Shown here: piece by piece, positions 27,269 to 36,131 of the stretch
Numbering within the stretch: position 1 is the stretch's first letter
Layout of the letters: each line of letters begins with the position of its first letter
Source of the DNA: Marvinbryantia formatexigens
Lineage (GTDB): Bacteria > Bacillota > Clostridia > Oscillospirales > Ruminococcaceae
Direction of reading: 5' to 3'
NCBI GenBank assembly: GCA_021771035.1
Contig: JAETPU010000012.1
Location: forward strand, 19,013-83,012
DNA length: 64,000 nucleotides
Position numbers and translations under genes: made by a program
Notes under the pieces: generated by a model
The model's input: the letters and a program-made list of their open reading frames with translations, nothing else
What the model was told of the DNA's origin: nothing
Databases searched by the model: none

Positions 27269-27351
27269 TCCCTTACATAGCGCTACCTTTTCCTTGACTT
27301 TGCGATGATACTCCCTGCCCCCTTGCATCCCATGATATCCCGTACTATCCG

Positions 27352-27385
27352 GCGCAGCCCGCATGGGCTGCGCTGCCTTTGTTAT
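27352..27385 (+). terminator. probable terminator after gerQ
   Basis: GCGCAGCCC (27352-27360), loop GCAT, GGGCTGCGC (27365-27373), then TGCCTTTGTTATT. The T tract is weak. Confidence 0.5.
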
Positions 27386-27420
27386 TGAGGTAGATAATAA
27401 ATAATAGAAATAAACTTTTT

Positions 27421-27894
27421 TTAGAGAGAAACAATTTCTTCAGTAAAATCCTCAAATTCCTTTGTTGATATTTCAGTTTCTTCCCAAGAAGGTACACCCT
27501 TTTGCACACTATAATGTACTTTTGACATAGTATCTAAATAATATCCTTCGTAATCATAATCTTCAGTTGGAGATTGACGTATATACATAGCTAATTCTTG
27601 AGCCGCTAAATGAGAAATACTATCGTGTAATCCACCGATTGCTGGTCCACTTGAACCACAATACACCTCTAAAAGTAAACAATCTCCATTTTCGTCGATT
27701 GCCTTTATGATATAACTAAACTGATTTTCTAAATTATTAGTAATATATCTAGGCTGTCCGAATAAATATTTTAGTTGTCCTAATACCATAACGCAATTTT
27801 TTTCAAAATTTTCATCGAATTCATAAATAGAGCAAATATTTGACGACGGCATATAATACTCTATTGTTGCATTAGCATTTTCAAATTTATACAT
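27421..27894 (-). CDS. unrecognised protein in AT-rich island
   Basis: A 157-residue soluble protein with no signal peptide, membrane helix or motif I recognise. It is rich in acidic and aromatic residues (TEDYDYEGYYLD, WEETEISTKEFEDFTEEI), a composition common among immunity proteins and small orphan effector partners. GGAGG lies 7 bases before the ATG, so it is translated. The gene and about 450 bases upstream are much richer in A+T than everything around them, which suggests acquisition from another source. An immunity-protein role is only a guess, since no toxin gene is seen next to it. Confidence 0.65.
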   Translation of the reverse strand: MYKFENANATIEYYMPSSNICSIYEFDENFEKNCVMVLGQLKYLFGQPRYITNNLENQFSYIIKAIDENGDCLLLEVYCGSSGPAIGGLHDSISHLAAQELAMYIRQSPTEDYDYEGYYLDTMSKVHYSVQKGVPSWEETEISTKEFEDFTEEIVSL

Positions 27895-28309
27895 ATTTTT
27901 GCCTCCATACTCTTTTAATCTGTTGATATTCTTTCATTTTTCTATATAGCAATTATATCACTAGAAAAATAAATAGTCATTCTTTTTTGATTATTCAACA
28001 AAAATTTGTTTTAATATTAAATCTAATGCTCCTTTCTTTTGAAGTAATAAAATAGTCGTCCAATAAGAACGGCTGAAAATAGAAAAGGAACGTCATGTTA
28101 GGCGTTCCATAGTCTATGAAATATTCAATTTATTCTTGTTTTAATACTGATGTACTATACCATATCTTTGCATATCTAGGAAAACTTGCGTATCAAGGCT
28201 CATTCGTTAGTAGTAAATAAGTAGTAAATTGATGTGTTTGTTTCCTTGAAAATGCTGATAGATACTGCGTTTTAGCGGATAATCAGATTTTTATTGTGTT
28301 TTTTACATA
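27895..28309. other. AT-rich gap
   Basis: The AT-rich non-coding remainder of the island. GGAACG/CGTTCC (near 28087-28108) could form a short hairpin. No gene was recognised. Confidence 0.5.
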
Positions 28310-28344
28310 AAAAATAGGGATAGACTTTTCTATCCCTATTTTTT
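28310..28344. terminator. terminator of minus-strand transport cluster
   Basis: AAAAATAGGGATAGA (28310-28324) pairs with TCTATCCCTATTTTT (28329-28343); A and T runs on both sides make it bidirectional. It lies just past the last gene's stop at 28353. Confidence 0.88.
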
Positions 28345-28352
28345 CGAATAGT

Positions 28353-29684
28353 TTATTCAATTACATACGGATTACATACGGAAATAAGTCTCGGATAATC
28401 ATGATACTTTAAAAAACAAGTTAGTATAAGTAGCAGCTCCCCTAAAAACAGCATTCCAAGGGGAAACTGGGCGCTCAACCCCATCCAGGCCGCGACAGCA
28501 AAACCGCCCAGTGATCCTGAGAGCATGGCTCCCATATACCATAAAAAGGATACCATTCCCCTTCCAAAGGGTTGTTTTTCCAATCTCCAAACAGCCAGAC
28601 AGGTAAACACCAGGCACAGCAGAAACGCCGTTAAGGATAACAGGAAAAACAGAATGACCGAAAGCGGTTCCTGGGCAAGGCCAGGGGAAATCAAATGATA
28701 AGTTTTAAACAGGGCGAGAATCTTTTCCCCATAACCTGAAAAATCAAATATCTGCTCTTGAGGCAAAAACCGCAGCGGGAACTCCCAATGCAGCCCCAGA
28801 ACAGCATAAGTTCCAGTGACAGCCGCCAGCAGCAGCCCCACAGCCGCAAGGAATCCGCCAACCGGCAGCGCACTCTTTTTGAGAACATATCCCCCATAGC
28901 CCTGGCTGTATCTATGCCTCACCCGCTCAAAGGTATCCCGGCCAAGCCTCAAGAGGATCCTGCATCCCAACAGGATACAGGCAACCCAAAGCAGAAGAGG
29001 AATTAATTGGTAAAACTGCGTGAGAAACTCCCCTTCCTCCCTGAGCTGAAAGCCCACCGCGCCCTGCAGCCGCTGATAAAAGCTCTGCTGCAGAATGGAT
29101 TCCAAGGGTTTTCCAGTGTGGTTCTCATAGAGGATGTGGGAAAAACGAAGGGCGTTGTCAGTGCTGTCATAAGGAAAATAGATACGCTCCGCTCCCGCTG
29201 ACAAACGGGCGGCCAAGTTCCTGTTCTCCTGGTAAACACCGCAGATTCGGTACTCCCGTCCATTGAGCTTCAGTATAAGCCCCACAGCATCCTCGGTAAA
29301 ATACAGCTGCCGGGCCAGGCTGGAACTGATCACTATCCCGTCAGGGGAAGAATCCAGAAAAGTTCCTCTGAGCATCGTAACATTTCCCAGAGTCTCATAG
29401 GCACTGTCCGTATACACACAGGCCACAGGGATTCTAAGGCCAGCCAGGGACAGGGACGCATTCTCTACATACTGTCCGGAGGCCCAGATTCCTTCCTGCC
29501 GCAGCTTACCCAAATCACCGGCGGACATCCACTGGCTTTGATTAGCCAGAGAATAGTCCGCCTGCTGTGCACTGGGCAGCGTCTGCGAAGCAGTACGGTG
29601 AACAGCCTGTGCCAGAGTAAAAAAGAAAAACAGGAAAAACAGAATGAAACTCAGGGCAATCATCCCATTGGCTTGCTTTTTCAA
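28353..29684 (-). CDS. MacB/FtsX-like ABC-type permease
   Basis: A membrane protein of 443 residues with an N-terminal helix (MIALSFILFFLFFFFTLAQ), a large extracytoplasmic region resembling the MacB periplasmic core (residues about 30-215, with DGIVISSSLARQLYF and GLILKLNGREYRICGVYQENRNLAARL) and further helices in the C-terminal half. FtsX/MacB permeases normally pair with a MacB ATPase and an HlyD-like adaptor; here the adaptor gene is 25 bases upstream but no ATPase is present. The start is TTG 29684 after GGGGGAG. It is the last gene of the cluster. Confidence 0.65.
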   Translation of the reverse strand: MKKQANGMIALSFILFFLFFFFTLAQAVHRTASQTLPSAQQADYSLANQSQWMSAGDLGKLRQEGIWASGQYVENASLSLAGLRIPVACVYTDSAYETLGNVTMLRGTFLDSSPDGIVISSSLARQLYFTEDAVGLILKLNGREYRICGVYQENRNLAARLSAGAERIYFPYDSTDNALRFSHILYENHTGKPLESILQQSFYQRLQGAVGFQLREEGEFLTQFYQLIPLLLWVACILLGCRILLRLGRDTFERVRHRYSQGYGGYVLKKSALPVGGFLAAVGLLLAAVTGTYAVLGLHWEFPLRFLPQEQIFDFSGYGEKILALFKTYHLISPGLAQEPLSVILFFLLSLTAFLLCLVFTCLAVWRLEKQPFGRGMVSFLWYMGAMLSGSLGGFAVAAWMGLSAQFPLGMLFLGELLLILTCFLKYHDYPRLISVCNPYVIE

Positions 29685-29709
29685 TTCCGTCTCCCCCTAT
29701 CGCAGCAAT

Positions 29710-30774
29710 TTATTGGAATTCTCCGGTTTTCACCACCATCTGATCCTCCAGGGCCTGCGTACTGGATATTACCACCGGATCCTGCAGGTGGGCCTCCAAG
29801 GCCACGGATTCCTCATTCTGATTGAGCACCGTTACACTTTCCTTCACCACATAGTATTCGGTGCCAAAGAGCTTTTTTCTGCTCTTTAGCAGAAACACAT
29901 ACCCATTGGCGTCGTCAGTAAAATGCACGGCGGAACGCGCAAATACAAAATCGTAATCCCCGCCGTTGCTGGTCATGGTCACCGATACCGGTTCCCCCTC
30001 ATACAGCAGGTAGGGCGTATCCTCATATTGAATCTGAGCCCAATACTTCATAGTATTTTCCTGAGGCTGATACTCACTTCCGGAAAGGTTGAGCACCACG
30101 CTCTCCTGAGCCGGGCTCTTATTTTCCCTCTGGCACAGTACAGTAGCTCTGAGCTGCGTGACACTCTGGCGCACATCCTTTGTCGTCCACACCACCTGCA
30201 CCGTATCCGTCTGGCAGATTCGCGCAATGGGTGCTCCCTGCTCCAGGTGTGCCCCTTCCTGAATAAAAACCTCCCCCAGCTGTCCCGCTGCCGGGGCATA
30301 GAGCACCCCGTCGTTCTCCTGGAGCTGCAAAAGCTGATCCAGCTGCTCCTGCGCTTTTGTAAGCTGCTCCTGTACCAATTCATAGTCCAAGGTGGACTTT
30401 CCATATTGGGCCCGCTGGTTTTTCAGCTGCTCCACCTGGTTTTGCTGATCATAGATGGCTCTGCGAATACTCTCCCCAGTAAAAGAAGCCAGTTCCTTTT
30501 TTTCCGAAACAGCATTCCCCCGGAAGGCGTACACCTTTTCCACCTGAAGAGTTCCGGGCGCAGACACAAGCTCCCCATTGGGATAGTGGGCGTAGCCCTC
30601 AAGCGTCACAAAGGAGGCAATACTTCCAGAACCGGAATTTGCTGTCTGAACCTGAGGCAGCAGCGCATAGTAAATCTGTCCGGAAAGATAGGTACACACT
30701 CCCAAAAATACAAAAAGCAGAAGAAGCAACTGCAGGATTCTTTTTTTACGGGTAGGTTGTCTGTCTGCCATCAT
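29710..30774 (-). CDS. HlyD/RND-adaptor-like membrane protein
   Basis: A bitopic protein with a basic N terminus (RQPTRKKR), one transmembrane helix (LQLLLLLFVFLGVCTYLSG), an alpha-helical hairpin with coiled-coil character (residues about 120-165, QQNQVEQLKNQRAQYGKS and EQLTKAQEQLDQLLQL) and a lipoyl/beta-barrel-like region (VLYAPAAGQLGEVFIQEGAHLEQGAPIARIC). This is the arrangement of periplasmic adaptor (membrane fusion) subunits. ATG 30774 follows AAAGGCGG. It is 13 bases after the MalG-like gene and just before the MacB-like permease, so the two probably work together. Confidence 0.75.
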   Translation of the reverse strand: MMADRQPTRKKRILQLLLLLFVFLGVCTYLSGQIYYALLPQVQTANSGSGSIASFVTLEGYAHYPNGELVSAPGTLQVEKVYAFRGNAVSEKKELASFTGESIRRAIYDQQNQVEQLKNQRAQYGKSTLDYELVQEQLTKAQEQLDQLLQLQENDGVLYAPAAGQLGEVFIQEGAHLEQGAPIARICQTDTVQVVWTTKDVRQSVTQLRATVLCQRENKSPAQESVVLNLSGSEYQPQENTMKYWAQIQYEDTPYLLYEGEPVSVTMTSNGGDYDFVFARSAVHFTDDANGYVFLLKSRKKLFGTEYYVVKESVTVLNQNEESVALEAHLQDPVVISSTQALEDQMVVKTGEFQ

Positions 30775-30787
30775 TTCATTCCGCCTT

Positions 30788-31648
30788 TCACAGTTTCCTG
30801 ATGACTGAGTTGGAAACACCGTCCACCAGTTCATCCTTCAGAAGTAAAAACACCAGCAGCAGCGGCAGGAAAAACACCATACCGCAGGCAAAGGCAATCC
30901 CTATTTGTCCCTGGTTGATGGAGGACAGCGCCGCAGACAGCGGATAGAGATCGCTGTTCTGAATGAGGGCCAGAGGCTGCTCCACCATGCTCCAGGTATC
31001 GATTAAGTTTAAAATAACCAGGGAGGCAATTCCCGGCGCCGCCTGGGGAAGCACGATTTTAGCAAAAATTGTGAGCTCTCCGGCCCCCTCCACCCGGGCG
31101 TATTCCAGGGTTTCCCTGGGAATTTTCCGCATGAACTGATACACGATATATACCCCAAATGGAGTGAATACTGCCGGCAGAATCACGGCCCACCGGGTTC
31201 CCAGCAGATGTAAGGAATGCGCCACCAAAAAGTTGGGAACCATTGTCACCTGATAGGGCAGCACCGAGACAATGATATAAAAAACGAACAAAATCCGGCT
31301 GCCCGGAAACCGGAACTGGGCAAATCCATAGCCGCCCAAGGTGGCAATTACCACAACTCCGCACAATGCCGGCAGCGAAATCATCACACTGTTCCAAAAC
31401 TGGATGAGAAAATCCTGATTTCTCAAAAGTACCTGGTAATACTGTTCCAGAGTGAACTGATTGGGAAGCAGATGAAAGGCAGCATATTGATCCTGCGTAA
31501 TGGAACCACTGAAGATATCCCCATAAGCCGCCGTAACCTCCGCCGAACTCATAAATGAACCCAGCAACATAAACACAACCGGTACAAGCGCCACGACACT
31601 GACAAATAGAAAAAGAGCAGCCACCCCATAATATTTTGCTTTTTTCAA
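30788..31648 (-). CDS. carbohydrate ABC transporter permease (MalG/CUT1-like)
   Basis: An inner-membrane channel subunit of a binding-protein-dependent importer. It has six hydrophobic segments and the cytoplasmic EAA loop EYARVEGAGELTIFAKIVLPQ about 90 residues from the C terminus, which contacts the ATPase. The likely start is TTG 31648 (LKKAKYYGV), 10 bases after AAAGGAG; the frame upstream to 31792 lacks family similarity. It is the second permease of the cluster, 197 bases after the MalF-like gene, an unusually wide gap in which I see nothing. The substrate is unknown, probably an oligosaccharide. Confidence 0.87.
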   Translation of the reverse strand: MKKAKYYGVAALFLFVSVVALVPVVFMLLGSFMSSAEVTAAYGDIFSGSITQDQYAAFHLLPNQFTLEQYYQVLLRNQDFLIQFWNSVMISLPALCGVVVIATLGGYGFAQFRFPGSRILFVFYIIVSVLPYQVTMVPNFLVAHSLHLLGTRWAVILPAVFTPFGVYIVYQFMRKIPRETLEYARVEGAGELTIFAKIVLPQAAPGIASLVILNLIDTWSMVEQPLALIQNSDLYPLSAALSSINQGQIGIAFACGMVFFLPLLLVFLLLKDELVDGVSNSVIRKL

Positions 31649-31845
31649 ACCGGCTCCACTCCTTTCTCCAAAATTACCGGGCAGGCTTCGTCCGAATAAG
31701 CCAGGCCGTCCGGTTTGGGCCTCCTTGGGAGTACACAGACCGGTACAGCGCCTTACGAAAGACGGAGCTGGCACGATTACACCAGAGCTCATTCTGGGAT
31801 AGTCCCCAAGCCAACTGCCGCGGCTTAAACCGGCTCTGTGTCCCC

Positions 31846-32763
31846 TTAATCCCTCTGGCGGTCACTGAACCGGAACATCAGGATAAAAAACAGGAGAATT
31901 CCCAAGAAAAACACTACAGAAGCCGTGGATAAACGCTGATAATTAAGCGCCAGGAAGTTATTGTTCATAAAATTTTGGAGCATATAGGCGCTGTCCGGAG
32001 GATAATCCCCCATCAGGAGGTAACTCTCACGGAATATCTTGAAAATCCCCATAACTCCCATCACAATAGAGAAAAACAAAAACGGAACTAACTGAACCAA
32101 GGTTAAGTACCGAAAGGCCTGGAAAGTACCGGCCCCATCCAGCTGCGCCGCCTCATAGATGCTTCGGTCAATGCTTCTGAGCCCGGCCAGGAGAATCACA
32201 CTGCAATAGGCGGTGTTTTTCCAAAGGAACAGGAGCATTAAAATCCAGAAAGCCCAGGGGCTGTTCAGAAAATCAACAGGGGCCATTCCCCACTTGACCA
32301 GCAGCCCATTTATCACCCCAAATCGCTCCACCAGCACCTGGACAAACAAAATAATGGCACTGGAGGGAATGACCATCGGCAGCAGGCTCAGCGCAAACCA
32401 GGCTGAAATTCCGGGCATTTTGCGCCGGAATAGGTACTGGAGCATCAGCGCCATCCCCAATGCACACACAAGCAAAAGCGGAAGCCCGATGGCGGCAAAC
32501 CGGAAGGTATTCCACAATGCCAAACGAAACGATGGGGATTCAAACAGTTCCAGGTAGTTGGAAAACCCAGAAAACCGGAACACCCCGCTGCTGGAACTGA
32601 AGGAAAACAGCACACTGAAGAAAAAAGGAAGTGCAAAAAACAGTGAAAACCCCAGCATACTCAAGAGGACAAATCCAAATCCTGTCCCCATCTGTCTGCG
32701 ATACAGCCGGGGCCCTTTCCTTTGGACAGGGGGCCGGCTACGGTTAATACGACTGTGTTTCAT
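31846..32763 (-). CDS. carbohydrate ABC transporter permease (MalF/UgpA-like)
   Basis: The partner permease with six transmembrane helices and the EAA loop SIYEAAQLDGAGTFQAFRYLTLVQL. It has a basic N terminus (KHSRINRSRPP) and a first helix FGFVLLSMLGFSLFFALPF. ATG 32763 has GCAGGAG 7 bases upstream and is preferred to an ATG eight codons earlier. It lies between the zinc-ribbon gene and the MalG-like gene. It would require an ATPase that is not encoded in this cluster, perhaps a shared MsmK-type subunit. Confidence 0.87.
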   Translation of the reverse strand: MKHSRINRSRPPVQRKGPRLYRRQMGTGFGFVLLSMLGFSLFFALPFFFSVLFSFSSSSGVFRFSGFSNYLELFESPSFRLALWNTFRFAAIGLPLLLVCALGMALMLQYLFRRKMPGISAWFALSLLPMVIPSSAIILFVQVLVERFGVINGLLVKWGMAPVDFLNSPWAFWILMLLFLWKNTAYCSVILLAGLRSIDRSIYEAAQLDGAGTFQAFRYLTLVQLVPFLFFSIVMGVMGIFKIFRESYLLMGDYPPDSAYMLQNFMNNNFLALNYQRLSTASVVFFLGILLFFILMFRFSDRQRD

Positions 32764-32820
32764 GGCTGTTCTCCTGCATTTCATCACGGATTATTTGGAT
32801 GGATATGGATTTTCCCACCG

Positions 32821-33063
32821 TTATATACGCCGATTACATTTTTTGCAGACAAAATTGCTGGCCTCCATATCCACACTTCCAGCGGTTTTCTCAGCCATCA
32901 CACTGGAGGGAAACACAGGATAGATTCGCTCCAATTTTTCGTTGCCGCAATATGGGCAGCGGCGCCAGGTTTTGCAATTGGGACAGCGATCCAAGCCGGC
33001 ATCCTCCTCCCGGAAAACATACCCGCATTCTACACAGCGCCCTTTTTTCTCACGGAAAAACAT
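32821..33063 (-). CDS. small double zinc-ribbon protein
   Basis: A protein of 80 residues with four paired cysteine motifs: CVECG (10-14), CPNC (27-30), CPYCG (36-40) and CKKC (73-76). These can form two zinc ribbons. There are no membrane segments. The start has GGGAGGG 6 bases upstream. It sits inside the transport cluster, between the solute-binding protein and the first permease, where such a gene is not expected. A role in regulation or RNA/protein binding is possible but not shown. Confidence 0.7.
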   Translation of the reverse strand: MFFREKKGRCVECGYVFREEDAGLDRCPNCKTWRRCPYCGNEKLERIYPVFPSSVMAEKTAGSVDMEASNFVCKKCNRRI

Positions 33064-33155
33064 AAAAATCCCTCCCAGAAAGTATAGTTCGGCTGATCCA
33101 ACGCCGCAAAATAAAATTTATCAAAACCGCAAAAACGTAATCCTACCGCAGCATC

Positions 33156-34511
33156 TTATTCGTTGACATACAATTTCAGCTTATTCTCCAGTTCCTTCAC
33201 ACAACCCTCGTAATCCGAGGTCGTCCCATCCAAGTAGGGGCCCATACAATCGCTGAAAATCTGGGTTACTTTCGGATTAAACAGCGAGACTGACGAAATT
33301 CTGTCCAAACAGTCCCGTACCTTTTGGGCGTGTTCCTCACTCAGCGGTGAAACTGGAATTAACTCTCCGGCTGAGCGGATATTTTGTCCGCCGATGGTCA
33401 TGGTGTCCTGAATCTGCCCTTCCAATACAGAACGGTTCACTGGGATCCCTACGCTGCTTGCCTGCTGACTATTCTGGGGCAGCGGGGCATCATAGTCCAT
33501 CAGATACCGAACCAGCTGATAAGCCGCATTGGCATTTTTTGTATTGGCGTTGACGCAGGCCAAATCCATAACCATAGCATGGTAAGTATCGGACCCCTCA
33601 TGGGTTGGAAGTGCGAAGAACCGCGGCTCCATGGGCTCATCCTGCCGGTATGCCTCATCGAACAGTTTGGTATCAACCAGCGGATACACATTGTATAGTG
33701 TCATAATTGTATGCCGCGCCCGGCCGACAAAATCGTTTGCATAGGTCTTGGAAATGACAGCCTGTTCTGCTTCAAGGATAGCGTTGCTCTGACGGACAAT
33801 ATCAGCTATTTGTTTGAGTTCCTCTGGAATATGAACTTCCTTTGTTGTTACATCAACCAGAGAACGCCCTGTAAAATCTGACAGCAGTGTACACAACGTG
33901 GCTGCGTTTTTGGCTGGTGCTGAAAACGTAAGGTAGTTCTCCTCCTTCCAGTTGACAGCGCTTTCCAGCGCATTCAGGTAATCTTTCAATTCTCCCGTTT
34001 GAGTATTAAGTCCAATGCCGGCCTCATCTAACAGCTCCTGAGTGGTAATTCCAAACATCATATTGAAGGAAAGCGGCATAATAACCTGTTTTCCTTCCAA
34101 CTCACCGGCATTTAATACGGGATAGTAATTTTCAGTCTGAAAAGAATCGTCTTTTTCCAGCCAAGGCTTTAGATCCAACAAATTTTTTCCCGACATCATT
34201 TTGTTGAGATCCAAAGATGTGGTCAGATTCATCACCATTACATCCGGTCCCTGGCCGGAGTTCATCTCAGTAGAGATACGGTTATCCATCTCCTCCAGAT
34301 TTGAAAAGCCCTCTAATTCCAAATTGAGATTCGGATGCTCTTTGGCAAATTCATCAATCGCCGACCTAGTATTTGTATTATTCTGGTAATACACCTTCAG
34401 CGTTCCATCCGGGTTCTTTAATTCCACCTTTTGCGGATTGGAGGAACACCCCGCAACTGAACACAGCATCGCCCCTGCCAGTAATCCCGCAACAACCTTC
34501 TTCAGACGCAT
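33156..34511 (-). CDS. extracellular solute-binding lipoprotein (family 1)
   Basis: The receptor of an ABC importer. It has a lipoprotein signal (MRLKKVVAGLLAGAMLCSV, lipobox SVAGC with Cys as the lipidated residue), then a type I/II solute-binding fold beginning KVYYQNNTNTRSAIDEFAKEHPNLNLELEGF and GQGPDVMVMNLT. ATG 34511 has AAAGGA 9 bases upstream; the open frame to 34604 precedes the ribosome site. The 451 residues fit CUT1 sugar-binding proteins. It is the first gene of the minus-strand cluster. The ligand is not determinable from the sequence. Confidence 0.9.
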   Translation of the reverse strand: MRLKKVVAGLLAGAMLCSVAGCSSNPQKVELKNPDGTLKVYYQNNTNTRSAIDEFAKEHPNLNLELEGFSNLEEMDNRISTEMNSGQGPDVMVMNLTTSLDLNKMMSGKNLLDLKPWLEKDDSFQTENYYPVLNAGELEGKQVIMPLSFNMMFGITTQELLDEAGIGLNTQTGELKDYLNALESAVNWKEENYLTFSAPAKNAATLCTLLSDFTGRSLVDVTTKEVHIPEELKQIADIVRQSNAILEAEQAVISKTYANDFVGRARHTIMTLYNVYPLVDTKLFDEAYRQDEPMEPRFFALPTHEGSDTYHAMVMDLACVNANTKNANAAYQLVRYLMDYDAPLPQNSQQASSVGIPVNRSVLEGQIQDTMTIGGQNIRSAGELIPVSPLSEEHAQKVRDCLDRISSVSLFNPKVTQIFSDCMGPYLDGTTSDYEGCVKELENKLKLYVNE

Positions 34512-34654
34512 AATTCTCCATCCTTTCCGGGAATCCCTGGGCGCTGCCAAATGGAATCCCACCGCTTTCCCCACTGGATTCCAGCAAAATTTTCTGACGC
34601 CCACGATAAAACTACAGTTTAGATTTTGTTAAAAATCCACCAAAGCTTGTCTAT

Positions 34655-34683
34655 ACAATACCATTTTTCCAGACAATAGTCAA
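34655..34683 (-). promoter_or_regulatory. sigma-A-type promoter of transport cluster
   Basis: On the minus strand TTGACT (34678-34683), 17-base spacer, TATTGT (34655-34660), about 145 bases before the lipoprotein gene. Confidence 0.65.
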
Positions 34684-34978
34684 CATTTTTTGACCATATA
34701 CTATAAAATCAATATGCATAGAAACCTGATTGGGGTTTTTATTGTCGGGACGTGCCTTACCTCAAACGAGCGGCCCGCAATGAGCGGGATATCATCCCCC
34801 CGGCAGGAACCGCCAAACCCGGGAAGCTGCACAGCCCTCCGGTATCCATTCTCCTAAAACCGGTATGTCCATTCAGTTCCGAAAAGCTACAGTACGGTGT
34901 TCATCCCTCCTCTATTTCGTAAAAATAATCTCAAAATTAAAAATATCAATTTTTATATTAAAAAAATCAATATTTATA
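34684..34978. other. intergenic gap
   Basis: Nothing recognisable lies between the minus-strand transport promoter and the plus-strand DUF2089 promoter, apart from AT-rich sequence near 34915-34978 that feeds the operator dyads described next. Confidence 0.4.
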
Positions 34979-35016
34979 TTGACATTTTTAATATTTGAGT
35001 TATAGTAGTATTAAGC
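34966..35016 (+). promoter_or_regulatory. DUF2089 cassette promoter with operator dyad
   Basis: TTGACA (34979-34984) with TATAGT about 16-17 bases downstream. The near-perfect dyad TCAATAT-TT-ATATTGA (34967-34982) covers the -35 box, and a related half site (TATCAATTTTTATATT) lies just upstream. It suggests autoregulation by the DUF2089 protein. Confidence 0.6.
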
Positions 35017-35033
35017 AGAAAGGAAGTGACCCG

Positions 35034-35393
35034 ATGAAAAAGGTGATCAGCCGTTGTCCGGTATGCAGCAGCGAGTTGACGGTTGCCAAGCTGAAATGCG
35101 AATCCTGCGAAACCGTCATTGAGAATACATTCCGGCTCAGCAAATTCGACTATTTATCCGATGAGGAATTGTATTTTACCGAAACCTTTATTCGCTGCCG
35201 GGGAAACATCAAGGAAGTGGAAAAGGAACTGGGGATCTCCTATCCAACGGTACGCTCGAAATTGGATGCGGTCATCAAAACATTGGGCTATGAGGCCCAA
35301 GCCGATGAGCAGACGCTTCGGCGGGAGGAAATCCTCAAGGCGCTGGAGAGCGGGACAATCACAGTAGAACAGGCCATTGCCCAATTAAAATAA
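35034..35393 (+). CDS. DUF2089 family protein (zinc ribbon plus HTH)
   Basis: A 119-residue cytoplasmic protein with an N-terminal CPVCSSEL / CESC zinc ribbon followed by a sigma-factor-like helix-turn-helix (RCRGNIKEVEKELGISYPTVRSKLD). This is the DUF2089 architecture. The C terminus (RREEILKALESGTITVEQAIAQL) resembles the SHOCT-like helix of the next gene. ATG 35034 is preferred with AAAGGAAG upstream. It is the first gene of a three-gene unit. A role as regulator of the cassette is inferred from the HTH and from the dyad in its promoter. Confidence 0.82.
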   Translation: MKKVISRCPVCSSELTVAKLKCESCETVIENTFRLSKFDYLSDEELYFTETFIRCRGNIKEVEKELGISYPTVRSKLDAVIKTLGYEAQADEQTLRREEILKALESGTITVEQAIAQLK

Positions 35394-35414
35394 AGAAAAC
35401 GGAGGAACTTTGGA

Positions 35415-35798
35415 ATGGACGAGACATTGAGAATCCTGAAAATGGTCGAGGAGGGTACCGTCACCGCTGAGCAGGCTGCCCAGCTCATGGAGGCCATTAA
35501 CGGCGACTTGCCGGCGCCGCGCACCGCCGTTCTCAAAAGCCCCTATGATAAAAAAATGTTCCGCATTATTGTGGACAGCGTGGAGGGCGATAAGGTGAGA
35601 ATCCAGTTTCCTGTAGGCGCTGTGAAAAAAATCCTGCGCGCCACCGGAAAACTCCCCATCCCGGAAAAGGATTTACAGGGAGTAGATCTCACGCAGATGA
35701 TGGACGCCGTCTCCGAATGCCTGGACGAGGAGATGGAGGGGGATTTTGTCAATGTGGATGCGGCGGATGGAACAACTGTGCGGATCTTCGTGGATTAA
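35415..35798 (+). CDS. SHOCT-like/DUF2089-associated protein
   Basis: A 127-residue protein that starts with the SHOCT-type helix MDETLRILKMVEEGTVTAEQAAQLMEAI, followed by a beta-rich domain (RIIVDSVEGDKVRIQFPVGAVKKILR and FVNVDAADGTTVRIFVD). This combination is the usual companion of DUF2089 proteins. GGAGGAACTTTGGA precedes the ATG. It is 21 bases after the DUF2089 gene. The function is unknown; the family is thought to sense or respond to envelope state, but that is not shown here. Confidence 0.78.
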   Translation: MDETLRILKMVEEGTVTAEQAAQLMEAINGDLPAPRTAVLKSPYDKKMFRIIVDSVEGDKVRIQFPVGAVKKILRATGKLPIPEKDLQGVDLTQMMDAVSECLDEEMEGDFVNVDAADGTTVRIFVD

Positions 35799-35810
35799 GC
35801 GTGTGAGGCC

Positions 35811-36074
35811 ATGAAAATACGAGTCAAAACCGGTCAATTCAGATTTTCGATCCCCGTTCCCAACTGCCTGATACGCCTGGCTGTCACCCTGATTCCCGAT
35901 AGGGCATTTTCCTCCATGTATGAGAATACCCCGGAGCCTTATCAGGCGCTTATGACAAAGCAAACCGTCCGGATGCTCCTGGGGGAGTGCCTGGATGTCA
36001 TTCAGGAGAATCGAGGGCTGGAAATTATCGAAGTACAGGCGAGCGACGGAACCCATGTCTCCATCGTGCTGTAG
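35811..36074 (+). CDS. small DUF2089-cassette protein
   Basis: An 87-residue protein. The first 26 residues (MKIRVKTGQFRFSIPVPNCL) and the end (EIIEVQASDGTHVSIVL) resemble the beta-rich domain of the preceding gene, suggesting duplication and loss of the SHOCT helix. The start codon follows GCGTGTGAGGCC with only a weak ribosome site, and the gene is 12 bases downstream of the previous stop, so it is probably translated by coupling. No known function. Confidence 0.7.
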   Translation: MKIRVKTGQFRFSIPVPNCLIRLAVTLIPDRAFSSMYENTPEPYQALMTKQTVRMLLGECLDVIQENRGLEIIEVQASDGTHVSIVL

Positions 36075-36131
36075 GAATTCCGCTTTCCGGTCTCCCGGGG
36101 TGCTGGCTTTTGCAATTGTTATCCAGAATAA

